Assembly (NCBI RefSeq): GCF_900167345.1
Contig: NZ_FUXB01000003.1
Location: 1-64,000 of the forward strand
Source of the DNA: Vibrio cincinnatiensis DSM 19608
GTDB lineage: Bacteria > Pseudomonadota > Gammaproteobacteria > Enterobacterales > Vibrionaceae
Length of the DNA: 64,000 bases
Direction: 5' to 3'
Under the pieces are notes generated by a model. It saw only the letters and a program-made list of their open reading frames with translations, was not told the DNA's origin and searched no databases. Shown in pieces: positions 45,665 to 54,473 of this stretch; the stretch's first letter is position 1; the number at the start of each line of letters is the position of its first letter. Made by a program: the position numbers and the translations under genes.

Positions 45665-46621
45665 CTAACGATTTTTTTGCGTAATTTCAGGCCAATACAT
45701 ACGTAAGTATCCCCAAGCAACCCAGATGACAAGCAACGTTGCAATGGTCAGTTCTAAAAAACCGAAATGATGCAACCAATTCCATTGAGGATAGTAGTGC
45801 TCAAAGAAGACCGCTAAATGGTGCATGGCGATGGCACTGATAACCGAAGGAAAAGTGACGGCTGCAATTGAGGGTTGGAATTTTAAACGGAGCAGTCTGA
45901 AGTAGCATAGGTAAATGAGCAGGGTCATTGTGATGGCAATGCCTGCTAATGCACCCGTTAAAATGGGATCCGGAGATGAAAAGTTAACCAAGTAAGCGGC
46001 TAGCGTTAGGTTGATTGGCGCTGCCATTATTGCCAATGTAGGTCGAGCGCGCTTTGGAAGCATACCTTCAAATACCAAACGATATAGTACCACGGGCAGC
46101 ATGACAAAATAGATAGCGATACAGATGCTGACTAAGGTTTCAGAAAAGACGGTATGCCCAAATTGCGTACCAGCAAGGGAACTGCTGATTAGCCCAACGG
46201 GGTATAGAAACCAACTGGGTACAATATGAGCAATTTTGAAATGCTGCAATTGAAAGCGAAAAAATAAGAGCATCATCGTGATGTGAAGAAGGAGTGACAT
46301 TGCCCAAATGGGATAGGCGACAGCGGGAGAGATCGCTGCCAGATAATCACATAGGATCAGCAAAGCCATGCTCATAGGGGCCATCAGGCTCCCTGATAGT
46401 GGGTGGCGAATATCATTAAGGAATGTGGAGTAGCTGGTTAGATATTTTAGGAGTACAGGCAACAGAAGAATGGCTCCTGCTATGGCCATATATGGACGGA
46501 TGATTAAACCGACACTCGGTAAGTACAAAGACCAAGCTTGCCCTAATCCAATGACACCTAATGCTAAAGCGGCTTGAGCTGGGGGAACGCTCTGTACATG
46601 AATCAACCTTTTCCAGTTCAA
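45665..46621 (-). CDS. TDT-family membrane carrier (TehA/SLAC1-like)
   Basis: A 318-aa protein with about ten membrane segments. It starts around LALGVIGLGQAWSLYLPSVG and contains PVGLISSSLAGTQFGHTV and PSVISAIAMHHLAVFFE, the latter close to the TehA/SLAC1 TFPxGxxA pattern. The family includes tellurite-resistance channels, malate carriers and anion channels; substrate unknown. Single gene between TctC and clcA. Confidence 0.75.
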   Translation of the reverse strand: MNWKRLIHVQSVPPAQAALALGVIGLGQAWSLYLPSVGLIIRPYMAIAGAILLLPVLLKYLTSYSTFLNDIRHPLSGSLMAPMSMALLILCDYLAAISPAVAYPIWAMSLLLHITMMLLFFRFQLQHFKIAHIVPSWFLYPVGLISSSLAGTQFGHTVFSETLVSICIAIYFVMLPVVLYRLVFEGMLPKRARPTLAIMAAPINLTLAAYLVNFSSPDPILTGALAGIAITMTLLIYLCYFRLLRLKFQPSIAAVTFPSVISAIAMHHLAVFFEHYYPQWNWLHHFGFLELTIATLLVIWVAWGYLRMYWPEITQKNR

Positions 46622-46798
46622 TCTTCAACTCCTTGTATTACGTCGCATGAGAGGCGCGGCGATTCTACCAAGTTTGGATGAATCGGTGAGGAGAATTGGG
46701 CGGATGGATATCACAAAATGATAAGGTAACAGCAATAAACGTTGTATTGATCTTCTAGCTTTGAATGTTTATTGACCCATATGATGAAAAAGCCCCCC

Positions 46799-48199
46799 TT
46801 AAGGTGAAGGCCGCGGTAAGTCTTGCTGGCGTAATTTTTCGTTTTTTAAGGTTCGATGTAATAGCTGGCTATAGATGGGTTGACCTCCCAGTAGCTGAGC
46901 AAAAATAACGGCACCAAGGCTGGTAATGATTAATGGTAAAATCAAATAGTAGTTATTGGTCATTTCAATTACTAATAAAATGCCTGTGATGGGAGCGCGA
47001 ACCGTAGCAGCAAAGAGAGCCCCCATACCCGCAATGGCGAACATTCCCGGCTCTATATTCAATTCTGGAAATAAGCTTTGGGTGATTAGGCCAAAGGCGT
47101 AACCAAACAATGTTCCCAGAGCCAGCATAGGGGCAAAAATTCCACCAGGAGCCCCCGATCCAAAACAGAGTAACGTGGTAAGAATTCGGCCAAGGAAAAG
47201 TAATAAAAGCAACACTGCGCCATATTCTCCGGTCGTCACCGATGGAATCAGTGCAATACCGCCACCCGTGAGTTCTGGAATATAAAGCAGAGTTAGCCCA
47301 AAGCAGCCACCAAGCAGTGAGCCGGTGATGAGGTAGCGTGCTCGGGTATTTTGATGAATTTGGACAAACAAATCTTGGGCAAGAGTAATCAGTTTATTAA
47401 AAAACACCCCAAAGATGCCAAATAATACACCCAATAACAAAAATAGCCCCAGAGCGATGAGCTCCGGGGGCTGATATTGTGGCATGGTGATGACGGCGGC
47501 TTGATCGTTAATCATCCTAAAAACGATATTTGCAGAAACAGAAGAAACAATCACAGCCCGTACCGAGATGAGCGAGTACCGAAACTGAGGGCGCATCTCT
47601 TCCATCACAAACATGATTCCTGCCAATGGCGCGTTAAAGGCAGCCGCGAGACCACCAGCCGCGCCAGCCGCAAGCAAAGAGTGGCGAGTATCTTCATTTT
47701 TCACTCTAAATAGATCTGATACCATGCGGCCAATGGCTCCGCCCATTTGAACCGTTGGACCTTCTCGGCCTAATACCATTCCAGAGCCAAGTGCACCCAT
47801 TCCACCAAAAAACTTAACGGGTAGAACTCGCCACCAACGTACTGGGCGTATACCATCCATCGCACCTTCAATCTCAGGAATTCCTGAGCCGGCGGCTTCT
47901 GGAGCGAAACGATGAACGAGGTAGTAACCAATAAATGCGAGCCCAGCACTGATTAGAAATGCGATTAACCAGAGTGGAAGAAGCTGACCAATAGAACCTT
48001 TTAACCACTCTGTTCTTGTGTCTGAAACCAAATGGACGGCATGTTCAAAATAGGTACCGACTAAGCCTGCGAATACACCAACCACAAGGGCTAAGAACAA
48101 TACAAAAATAGAAGTTTTATCTTTGGAGAGAAATGGATTGAGGGTATCTTTCGGTTCTTGGTTAAGTAAAGAATGGGGGAATTTCTCTCGCTTTGGCAT
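46799..48199 (-). CDS. clcA: H+/Cl- exchange transporter ClcA
   Basis: A 466-aa CLC antiporter. The selectivity motifs are GSGIPEIEGAM (Ser), GREGPTVQMGGA (gating Glu), and GSGAPGGIFAPMLALG. The internal Glu/Tyr positions are as in E. coli ClcA by context. It expels Cl-/protons during extreme acid stress. ATG 48199 (MPKREKFPH) is preferred over a TTG at 48250 that would add 17 residues. Monocistronic. Confidence 0.9.
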   Translation of the reverse strand: MPKREKFPHSLLNQEPKDTLNPFLSKDKTSIFVLFLALVVGVFAGLVGTYFEHAVHLVSDTRTEWLKGSIGQLLPLWLIAFLISAGLAFIGYYLVHRFAPEAAGSGIPEIEGAMDGIRPVRWWRVLPVKFFGGMGALGSGMVLGREGPTVQMGGAIGRMVSDLFRVKNEDTRHSLLAAGAAGGLAAAFNAPLAGIMFVMEEMRPQFRYSLISVRAVIVSSVSANIVFRMINDQAAVITMPQYQPPELIALGLFLLLGVLFGIFGVFFNKLITLAQDLFVQIHQNTRARYLITGSLLGGCFGLTLLYIPELTGGGIALIPSVTTGEYGAVLLLLLFLGRILTTLLCFGSGAPGGIFAPMLALGTLFGYAFGLITQSLFPELNIEPGMFAIAGMGALFAATVRAPITGILLVIEMTNNYYLILPLIITSLGAVIFAQLLGGQPIYSQLLHRTLKNEKLRQQDLPRPSP

Positions 48200-48393
48200 T
48201 AAAGGATTCGCTTCGTAATAAGTAACAAACTGTAAATTATACGCACGCAATCTTTTAACTATAGCGCCAAAGATGCAATGTTGAGTTCCAAAAATGAAGC
48301 TTTTCAGAGCGAAGAGTGAAAACCTCGATCTACCTTATAAAATCAGGCAAAAAATTTGAATTTATCGCTAAATCAGCCATAGTTAAGGCGTAA

Positions 48394-48534
48394 GGTAAAC
48401 CAAAGTATTTCAACTGGAGGAAACGAGAACCTTACTTACAATTTGGATGGATTCAAACTTACAATTCCAATAGCCTCGACCATGATCTGGTTGCAACTAT
48501 AGACAGCCAGATTCGCAGACTCACGATTGAGTAA
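48394..48534 (+). other. open frame without start codon ahead of a terminator (possible sRNA locus)
   Basis: In the 48251-48629 gap, 46 codons read open (KPKYFNWRKREPYLQFGW, then LDHDLVATIDSQIRRL) from just after an in-frame stop but lack an ATG, GTG or TTG start. An SD-like CTGGAGG lies inside. A strong plus-strand terminator follows 10 nt later, ahead of the cobW gene. Either a decayed small gene or a noncoding transcript is possible. I see no other gene in this gap. Confidence 0.3.
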
Positions 48535-48544
48535 CGAGGATTAA

Positions 48545-48570
48545 GGCGTACTTTTTACAGTACGCCTTTT
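48545..48570 (+). terminator. Rho-independent terminator in the clcA-cobW gap
   Basis: GGCGTACT / AGTACGCC perfect 8-bp stem, six-base loop, tail TTTTGCTATTTT. It faces plus and lies 60 nt before the CobW-family start, so it ends a transcript starting in the gap. Confidence 0.75.
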
Positions 48571-48629
48571 GCTATTTTACTCACCACTATTTTTCTGGGT
48601 ATACTCCTTGCTCTAAAAAGGAGAGAGCT

Positions 48630-49616
48630 ATGCCAAAACGTATTCCCGCAAATATCATTACCGGTTTTCTTGGCGTGGGTAAAACTACCGCTATTCTTCA
48701 CTTATTAAAAAATAAACCTACCCATGAGAAGTGGGCAGTATTGGTTAACGAATTTGGTGAAATTGGTATTGATGGCGCTATCATGTCGGAACAGGGCGCG
48801 TTCATTAAGGAAGTTCCTGGTGGATGTCTGTGTTGTACGGCTGGCGTTCCTATGTCTGTCGGTATTAATGCCTTACTCAGACAACAACCCGATCGGCTAT
48901 TGATTGAACCTACGGGGCTCGGTCATCCGAAGCAAGTGGTTGCCACCTTACTTTCTCCTCAATATCAACCTTATGTAGATTTGAAAGCAACTATTGGTTT
49001 TATGGACCCTCGCCATCTTAGTGATGCTAAATATATAGGGAATCAAAACTTTAATGATCAACTCGCCACCGCCGATGTGGTAATAGGCAATAAGGTGGAT
49101 CAATGTTCAGTTGCTGATATTGATGCTTTTAATGATTGGGTTACCGACCAAGTCCCTGCAAAAGTGTTCCATAAATTGGTTGCTCAAGGTCAGTTACCCT
49201 TAGAAGTGCTGGATATAGAACGTATTCATGGTTGTGCATCCCACCATATAGAGTCTCATCACCATCATCATGCTGAGCTAGAGCCTCAGTTTAAGTTAGC
49301 CCCTGGGCAGGCTTTCTTACGTAAAGAGAATCGTGGACAAGGTTACTTTAGTTGTGGCTGGCTATTTGGGGCAGAATATACCTTTGATTTTGACGGGCTA
49401 TTCTCCATGCTTAGCGATCTGACCGCTGAGCGAGTAAAAGGGGTTCTGAACACAGACAAAGGCTGCTACGCATTTAATGCCGCCAATGGCGTATTATCAG
49501 TAAATGCATTAACGTTACAAGGGTTTGAATCTCGGTTAGAAGTGATCGATTCGCAGTTAATGCCTTGGGATCAACTAGAAGCTATCTTACTGAATTTTTC
49601 GGGTATTTCAAAGTAA
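48630..49616 (+). CDS. CobW/G3E-family GTPase (YeiR-like metallochaperone)
   Basis: A 328-aa COG0523 protein. P-loop GFLGVGKTT is at 12-20, the metal-binding GGCLCCT motif has Cys66, Cys68 and Cys69, and the G4 motif NKVD is near 155. A His-rich stretch HHIESHHHHHAELE lies at about 205-220, between GTPase and CobW_C domains. These features suggest zinc (or other metal) delivery under GTP control, as proposed for YeiR/ZagA-type proteins. AAGGAGAGAG precedes the ATG. Single gene; no Zur box was identified. Confidence 0.87.
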   Translation: MPKRIPANIITGFLGVGKTTAILHLLKNKPTHEKWAVLVNEFGEIGIDGAIMSEQGAFIKEVPGGCLCCTAGVPMSVGINALLRQQPDRLLIEPTGLGHPKQVVATLLSPQYQPYVDLKATIGFMDPRHLSDAKYIGNQNFNDQLATADVVIGNKVDQCSVADIDAFNDWVTDQVPAKVFHKLVAQGQLPLEVLDIERIHGCASHHIESHHHHHAELEPQFKLAPGQAFLRKENRGQGYFSCGWLFGAEYTFDFDGLFSMLSDLTAERVKGVLNTDKGCYAFNAANGVLSVNALTLQGFESRLEVIDSQLMPWDQLEAILLNFSGISK

Positions 49617-49618
49617 TC

Positions 49619-49645
49619 AACAGAAGGGCATTCAGCCCTTCTGTT
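49619..49645. terminator. hairpin between cobW-family gene and ylqF
   Basis: Perfect 11-bp arms AACAGAAGGGC and GCCCTTCTGTT around ATTCA, between convergent genes. T tails are poor. Confidence 0.55.
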
Positions 49646-49652
49646 AAAACTA

Positions 49653-50597
49653 TTACCGTTTATTGCGTAAATAACGTTTACGTCTTTCTTCTTTGCGTTG
49701 TGCTTTTTCTTCGGCTTTACGAGCTTCTTCAAGTTCAACGTCGATCAGCTCTTGCGTAATCATTTCTGGACGTTCAAGGGTAATTTGTCCCAAGATTCCT
49801 TGGCGAAGCTCATGCAACAAAATTTCAGAGGCTTTATGTAGATCAACTCGGCCTCCTGCTCGCAGCGCGCCTCGTTTACGACCAATTTCTTCCATCCATT
49901 CCACATCTGATTCAGGTAGACTATCAATCTGATAGCGTTCTTGTAATTTCTCTGGATAGTGTTGCGCTAAATATTCTACGGTATAAAAAGCCACTTCATC
50001 GTATTCCATCGCGGTATCTTTTACCGCTCCCGTTGCGGCTAAACGGAATCCACTGTGTGGGTTTTCAACTTTGGGCCACAAAATTCCCGGTGTATCAGAA
50101 AGTACAATCCCATTTTGTAGATTAATACGTTGCTGACGGCGTGTGACTGCAGGTTGGTTACCTGTTTGTGCGATAGCACGACCCGCTAAGGTATTAATAA
50201 TGGTGGATTTTCCGACATTCGGAATGCCCATGATCATGGTGCGAATGTTTTTACCAATTTCTTCTCGGTGGGGAGCGAGCTTACGGCAGAGCTCTAAAAT
50301 TTTATGTACTTCTTGCGGGTTTGTGGTGGTTATTGCCATTGCTTTCACCCCTTGCTCTTGCTCTAAATGCTCGATCCACAACTGAGTCATTTCTGGATCG
50401 GCTAAATCCCGTTTATTGAGCACTTTTACGCAAGGTTTATCACCGCGCAGATGGGATATTAGCGGATTTTCACTGCTATAAGGAATGCGAGCATCCAGCA
50501 CCTCAATAATCACATCAACTTGAGGAATGACTTCTTCAATTTCTTTACGAGCCTTATGCATATGGCCCGGAAACCATTGGATATTGTTGTTAACCAT
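49653..50597 (-). CDS. ylqF: ribosome biogenesis GTPase YlqF/RbgA
   Basis: A 314-aa circularly permuted GTPase. The order is G4 (LNKRDLADPE near 60), G1 (IMGIPNVGKSTIIN near 127), then G3 (LSDTPGILWP near 175). The N-terminal IQWFPGHMHKARKEI is the family hallmark. The C-terminus is a highly basic tail (KAEEKAQRKEERRKRYLRNK). It matures the large ribosomal subunit. Last core gene before the accessory island. Confidence 0.92.
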   Translation of the reverse strand: MVNNNIQWFPGHMHKARKEIEEVIPQVDVIIEVLDARIPYSSENPLISHLRGDKPCVKVLNKRDLADPEMTQLWIEHLEQEQGVKAMAITTTNPQEVHKILELCRKLAPHREEIGKNIRTMIMGIPNVGKSTIINTLAGRAIAQTGNQPAVTRRQQRINLQNGIVLSDTPGILWPKVENPHSGFRLAATGAVKDTAMEYDEVAFYTVEYLAQHYPEKLQERYQIDSLPESDVEWMEEIGRKRGALRAGGRVDLHKASEILLHELRQGILGQITLERPEMITQELIDVELEEARKAEEKAQRKEERRKRYLRNKR

Positions 50598-50632
50598 TTG
50601 AATTTATTGCCTTTAGTTTTTGGTTATTAGCT

Positions 50633-50656
50633 GGTGGGGTATCAGGTGGGGTACCA
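50633..50656 (+). repeat. 12-bp tandem repeat beside ylqF
   Basis: GGTGGGGTATCA is followed directly by GGTGGGGTACCA. It sits in the 50598-50920 gap at the border between core genes and the accessory island. I cannot say whether it marks an insertion point. The rest of the gap shows no gene or tRNA. Confidence 0.5.
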
Positions 50657-50920
50657 AAACAATTTATTAGTTTTATTGGTAGTAATACCAAATTAACCAT
50701 AATCACAGCAGCTGTTATGCTGTGCATTTTAGCATTTTTATCATAGCGCGGGAATCTGCATATTTTGGCATGCAGATTCACCTTCTTTGTTCCGATAGTA
50801 TATTCTGAGGGCGATGACGTAATTCAATAGACATTCCCCACTTATGTTATAAAAAAGTAACATGATAGAGTATTGTTGGCTCGAAGCGATCCAGCATACT
50901 ACTTAGTGCACCTTTATCTT

Positions 50921-51907
50921 TTACTCAAATAGCGCGTTAAACCTCGCTTTATCTTTTCTACTTTTTTCTTCGAGTTGTTGTTTTATTTCTTGAGCTTTAT
51001 TCGCCCATTGAAGAGTCATCATCGATACCACTTGGTTTACTGGTTGATCAAACTCAGCTGATAAATATTTCAATTTTTCTGCGATGAGTTCGTCAACCAC
51101 TAAATTTAGCGTGGTTTTTTTATCCCTTTTTATCTTATTTCTATACTTGACTTGTCCCCAAGCTTTTTTCATATTTATTAAAAATAAAGCTTTATCTGAA
51201 TAAGACAATGGAATTGCATAAAATAAAGAAGGTATGAAAATATGAATATAACGTTCATCATGAAATAGTTCAGGAATTTTTTTGAAGTTTCTATTAACTA
51301 AGTCACTTTTATAAAGATATGATTTTGCCCAAGTAAGTTGTTCTTTATCCCTAGCATCTATCCAATGAAATGGAAAATGTCTTCTTTGGTAAGCGTATGA
51401 TTCATTCAAATAATCTAAGTATTTATGCTTGTAATTGAAGTGACAGTCCATGTAATTAATGAAATTAATAAAATCTAATCTCATTGTTTTAATGCTATTA
51501 ACTAGCTTTAATTTGGATATTGATGAAAAATGAAAAGGGGCTGGTTTGGCTGTTTTACGGTTGTTAAAATATATAAGGTCACCAGATTGACTAAAAACAT
51601 TGTTGTTCATTAGATGAATATAACAAAACAAAGTTGCAATTTTATCGTTATTTATAAATTCAAATTTTTTCTCATTGATACAATTGCTTAATAATTTGTT
51701 GAGTCTACCAATTATAATTTCTTTATTTAATTCATGTCTGTTCATGAGACCGAAACAAAGTTTACTCTCAAAGTTATCATAATCTCCTTGAGGGAAATAA
51801 TTTGTTTCATTACAAATGAATCTTAAGAAATCTATATCTGACTTAGGTCTTTTGTTTATATTAATTTTTATTTCTTTAACTATTTTATTATTATTTTCCT
51901 CGTTCAT
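50921..51907 (-). CDS. unrecognised 328-aa protein with RHH-like C-terminus
   Basis: Lys/Asn-rich and clearly more AT-biased than the core genes, suggesting transfer. No family recognised. The middle has aromatic-rich stretches (DYLNESYAYQRRHFPFHWID). The C-terminal ~70 residues (KKTTLNLVVDELIAEKLKYL then AEFDQPVNQVVSMMTLQWAN) look like a ribbon-helix-helix DNA-binding or dimerisation unit followed by a charged helix. Four 11-bp repeats lie directly upstream of its start. A replication, partition or autoregulatory role is possible but inferred from layout only. ATG 51907 has no strong RBS. Confidence 0.6.
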   Translation of the reverse strand: MNEENNNKIVKEIKININKRPKSDIDFLRFICNETNYFPQGDYDNFESKLCFGLMNRHELNKEIIIGRLNKLLSNCINEKKFEFINNDKIATLFCYIHLMNNNVFSQSGDLIYFNNRKTAKPAPFHFSSISKLKLVNSIKTMRLDFINFINYMDCHFNYKHKYLDYLNESYAYQRRHFPFHWIDARDKEQLTWAKSYLYKSDLVNRNFKKIPELFHDERYIHIFIPSLFYAIPLSYSDKALFLINMKKAWGQVKYRNKIKRDKKTTLNLVVDELIAEKLKYLSAEFDQPVNQVVSMMTLQWANKAQEIKQQLEEKSRKDKARFNALFE

Positions 51908-51921
51908 TATTACCTACTTAG

Positions 51922-51967
51922 TGGTTTTTATGTGTGTTTATGGTGGTTTTATTGTGGTCATTTTATG
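51922..51967 (-). repeat. four tandem 11-bp repeats upstream of the 328-aa gene
   Basis: Successive units TGGTTTTTATG, TGTGTTTATGG, TGGTTTTATTG and TGGTCATTTTATG are spaced at 11 bp, about one helical turn. They begin 15 nt before the ATG on the minus strand. They look like iterons or operator arrays. Confidence 0.6.
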
Positions 51968-52759
51968 ATGATTTTGTTGGTTTGGTCAACGATTATTAGG
52001 CTGGTTTCGTATTTTTATGGGTTTCCTAGTAAGTCGAGTCATGAGGTAGAGGGTATAAACTCAAAATATGTGCTCACTCAGTTTCTTTGGTTCTATTTTT
52101 AATGATACAACATCCTTTATCCTCTCAAGTTTGGGGAGTGTTAATTAACGGCAGGCGTTCTTTGTATGGCGAGGAGATTAAAATATTATATAAGGTCCGT
52201 ATTTAATAGCTATGAACAGTTTGGCTTTCGGATAGGATGATTTAGATTAATTGGTACTGTAGCTAAATGGTATCATGTGACAAATTTTAAGTCAGAAATG
52301 TTATTTATTGGTATCGATGGTGATGAATCTCACTTCAAATTAATAATGAGGATGATGATGTAGTTTTTCTGAGTTTGAAAAGTTAACACTTACAGACCAT
52401 ATTAGATAAATTTATTTTTTAAAAGTGGGAACTGAGAAGTTGTTTTATAAGGCTTTACATTTTGGTTGTGTTTATATTTTAATTTGAAACTAACTTGGTT
52501 TGATTTTTGTCTCTGGTATGTTAGTTACTAAGGTATTCTACTCAAGTTTTGCTCAAATCTTTGTATTTAATCTCTTGAAATTGATTGTGATTTTAAGTTG
52601 AAAAATTAGGCGATGTCTGTCTGGCTAGTATTATTAATGTCCTATATAAAGTTCATACCACACGGGATAGTTATTAAATTAAACAATAATAGTTCAGTAT
52701 GTTGATTTTAAATAACGGCATAAGGCTATCTATGAACCAACTAATGGGAGTAGATAGAA
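51968..52759. other. AT-rich intergenic region between divergent island genes
   Basis: About 790 bp without a credible ORF on either strand, strongly AT-rich, between the 328-aa gene and the Gp2/YfjJ-type gene. I saw no clear hairpin terminator, tRNA or further repeat series. It could hold promoters or an origin for the rolling-circle-like initiator that follows; neither is shown. Confidence 0.4.
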
Positions 52760-53437
52760 ATGAATGTACGATCTAGAAAAAATAAGAATCTAAAATTAAC
52801 GACCAAAAGTACTTTTTTAGGTAGGCCTATTCAAACAACACATGGCCCTCTGTGTATTGATTATTTAGAGAAAATACACGATACCATGGAACGGGCACTG
52901 GATGATTATCCACGCCTTATGGCTTTGCGTGTGGACCTAAAATTCCCCCAATTGCGAGAGCGAGAAGATTTGGGTTATTTAATGACGGACTTTATTCGTT
53001 CATTACAGTCGCAGATCGATCATTCGGGTCAAAAAAAGAAAAGAGAAGGGGGGAGAGTGCATCCTTGTACGGTGCGAAGTATTTGGGTGAAAGAGCGCTC
53101 AACATCGATAAATGACCACTACCACCTCGTTCTGCTTTTTAATAAGGACAGATTCAACTGGTTAGGAAAAACGTCATCACATCCAGAGAACTTAGGTGGT
53201 TTTATCGTCGAGGCTTGGGCTAGAGTCGTTGGTGTTGATTATGACGAGGCTAACGGACTGGTGTATTTCTCAAAGGACAAGAGGAAAGATAGCGTTGTGA
53301 TCCATCGTTTAGATCGTCATTCTGAGAACTTTGACGATGCATTTGATGACCTGTTCAAGCATGTTAGTTATTTGGCAAAAGAAGATACCAAACACTTTGG
53401 TAACCGTAAGCGAAATTTTGGTTACTCGCGACGATAA
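52760..53437 (+). CDS. inovirus Gp2/YagK-YfjJ-family protein (putative rolling-circle initiator-like)
   Basis: A 225-aa protein of the type found in E. coli prophage-like islands (YagK, YfjJ) and annotated as inovirus Gp2. Signs are the early GPLCIDYLEKIHDTMERAL, ALRVDLKFP, and INDHYHLVLLFN at about 118-129, where His-x-His in a beta strand resembles HUH replication endonucleases. A further block is FKHVSYLAKEDTKHFG. The basic N-terminus (RSRKNKNLKLTTK) may bind nucleic acid. GGGAG precedes ATG. Nuclease activity is inferred from the motif only. It opens the plus-strand pair with the RNase H-like gene. Confidence 0.75.
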   Translation: MNVRSRKNKNLKLTTKSTFLGRPIQTTHGPLCIDYLEKIHDTMERALDDYPRLMALRVDLKFPQLREREDLGYLMTDFIRSLQSQIDHSGQKKKREGGRVHPCTVRSIWVKERSTSINDHYHLVLLFNKDRFNWLGKTSSHPENLGGFIVEAWARVVGVDYDEANGLVYFSKDKRKDSVVIHRLDRHSENFDDAFDDLFKHVSYLAKEDTKHFGNRKRNFGYSRR

Positions 53438-53552
53438 CTAGTCCTACCAAATATCCCAGTTCAAACATTCAGTACCTTCTTTTTTTACCTCAGGTTCTTA
53501 TCTGTTGAAGAGGAGCAATAACGTGACTCATTAAGTTAAGAAGGTACATGCT

Positions 53553-53987
53553 ATGACTCAATCACATTACACGCTTTATATTGGTGTTTCGGTCAATAAA
53601 GATAAAACCCAAGGAGCAGTCGGAGTGGCTGTTTACGATGAAGAATATCAATTAGCTGATAGTTTCGCTGTGCTGGTGGATCGTAACATTGATAGTACGG
53701 AGTTAGAGCTTACTGCTATCGTCGAGTGTTTACGTTACGCATTTAATGACGATGTCATTTACAGCACTAGCGACTTCTGTGTGCGTGGTTATAACGAATG
53801 GCTAGATGATTGGAAGAGAAAAGGGTGGCGTAAATCAGATAAGAAGCCAGTGGCCTACCGTCAGCTTTGGCAGTTGGTGGACGAAGAGCGTAGTGAAAAG
53901 TTCGTTGATGTACGCAAACTACGTTCGTCTCCAGAATTAGATTTAGCCTATAGATTGGCAAAAGAGGAATTAGAAGAAGCGCGTTAA
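53553..53987 (+). CDS. RNase HI-like protein with degraded active site
   Basis: A 144-aa RNase HI-fold protein. The handle region WKRKGWRKSDKKPV, then LWQLVDEE, aligns clearly with bacterial RNase HI, as does VIYSTSDFCVRGYNEW. Of the four catalytic acids, Glu (E52, TELELT) and the last Asp (D130) remain. The first Asp is replaced within YIGVSVN, and the third site reads T-S-D where RNase HI has T-D-S. So hydrolysis is doubtful; it may bind RNA-DNA hybrids or regulate. It follows the Gp2-type gene by 115 nt on the same strand. Confidence 0.75.
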   Translation: MTQSHYTLYIGVSVNKDKTQGAVGVAVYDEEYQLADSFAVLVDRNIDSTELELTAIVECLRYAFNDDVIYSTSDFCVRGYNEWLDDWKRKGWRKSDKKPVAYRQLWQLVDEERSEKFVDVRKLRSSPELDLAYRLAKEELEEAR

Positions 53988-53999
53988 CTTTAAAAATTA

Positions 54000-54050
54000 A
54001 AGAGATAGGCTCACCGATAAGGTAGTTGGCTGGTGGCCTATTTCTCTATA
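54000..54050. terminator. long hairpin between the RNase H-like and Ala-rich protein genes
   Basis: AGAGATAGGC-TCACC pairs with GGTG-GCCTATTTCT across a ~16-nt loop. On the minus strand it is followed by TTTAATTTTT. It serves two convergent genes. Confidence 0.6.
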
Positions 54051-54053
54051 GCG

Positions 54054-54389
54054 TTATTTTTTGTAGTTCACTTCCAGTTTGTCAGACAGAGGATACTTGG
54101 CAATTTCATAATCAGGGTTCAAGGTTGCCAATTTGTGTGCAGCGATTGAGGCGGCTGAAGCCAGTCCAAAAATGGCCGCAGGACCGGATGCTAATGCGGC
54201 GACCATAGTCGCGGAACGTCCAGCGGTATACACACGACATTTAAGTCCCTGACGTTCTATAAGATCTTCAATTTTCTTCACGGTTTGAGAGAAGTTCTTC
54301 ACGTTGGTGAGTGTGAATGATTCTCGACGAGAGATGTGCTCTTTCAGAGCGGTTTCGTCAAGGTGGTGTAATACATTGCCTTTACTCAT
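54054..54389 (-). CDS. small Ala/Gly-rich protein, palindrome regulon member
   Basis: A 111-aa protein of unknown family. The N-terminal half is charged and helical (TNVKNFSQTVKKIEDLIERQ). Residues ~58-86 (SATMVAALASGPAAIFGLAS and on) are rich in Ala, Gly and Ser and could insert in a membrane or form a helical hairpin. The tail is polar and basic. AAGGAC precedes the ATG. Its promoter carries the 23-bp palindrome at 54451, shared with the GTPase and WYL units, so it likely acts with them. Confidence 0.6.
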   Translation of the reverse strand: MSKGNVLHHLDETALKEHISRRESFTLTNVKNFSQTVKKIEDLIERQGLKCRVYTAGRSATMVAALASGPAAIFGLASAASIAAHKLATLNPDYEIAKYPLSDKLEVNYKK

Positions 54390-54450
54390 AATTTGTCCTT
54401 AGCGCTCTCGTCTGAAAGCATGATAGTGGGTTGACGTTAGAATACGAATG

Positions 54451-54473
54451 AGTGAGACATAGGCTGTCTCACT
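54451..54473 (-). promoter_or_regulatory. shared palindrome, copy A
   Basis: A 23-bp inverted repeat, AGTGAGACA-TAGGC-TGTCTCACT, with perfect 9-bp arms. On the minus strand a -10-like TATTCT begins 6 nt after it. The Ala-rich protein starts 61 nt downstream. Same element as copies B and C. Confidence 0.75.

Noticed and set aside
50590..50781. Minus-strand 63-codon frame (CRFPRYDKN..., GTPPDTPP)
   Set aside because: No convincing start region or family; the Pro repeats come from the tandem 12-mer, so it was treated as noncoding border DNA.
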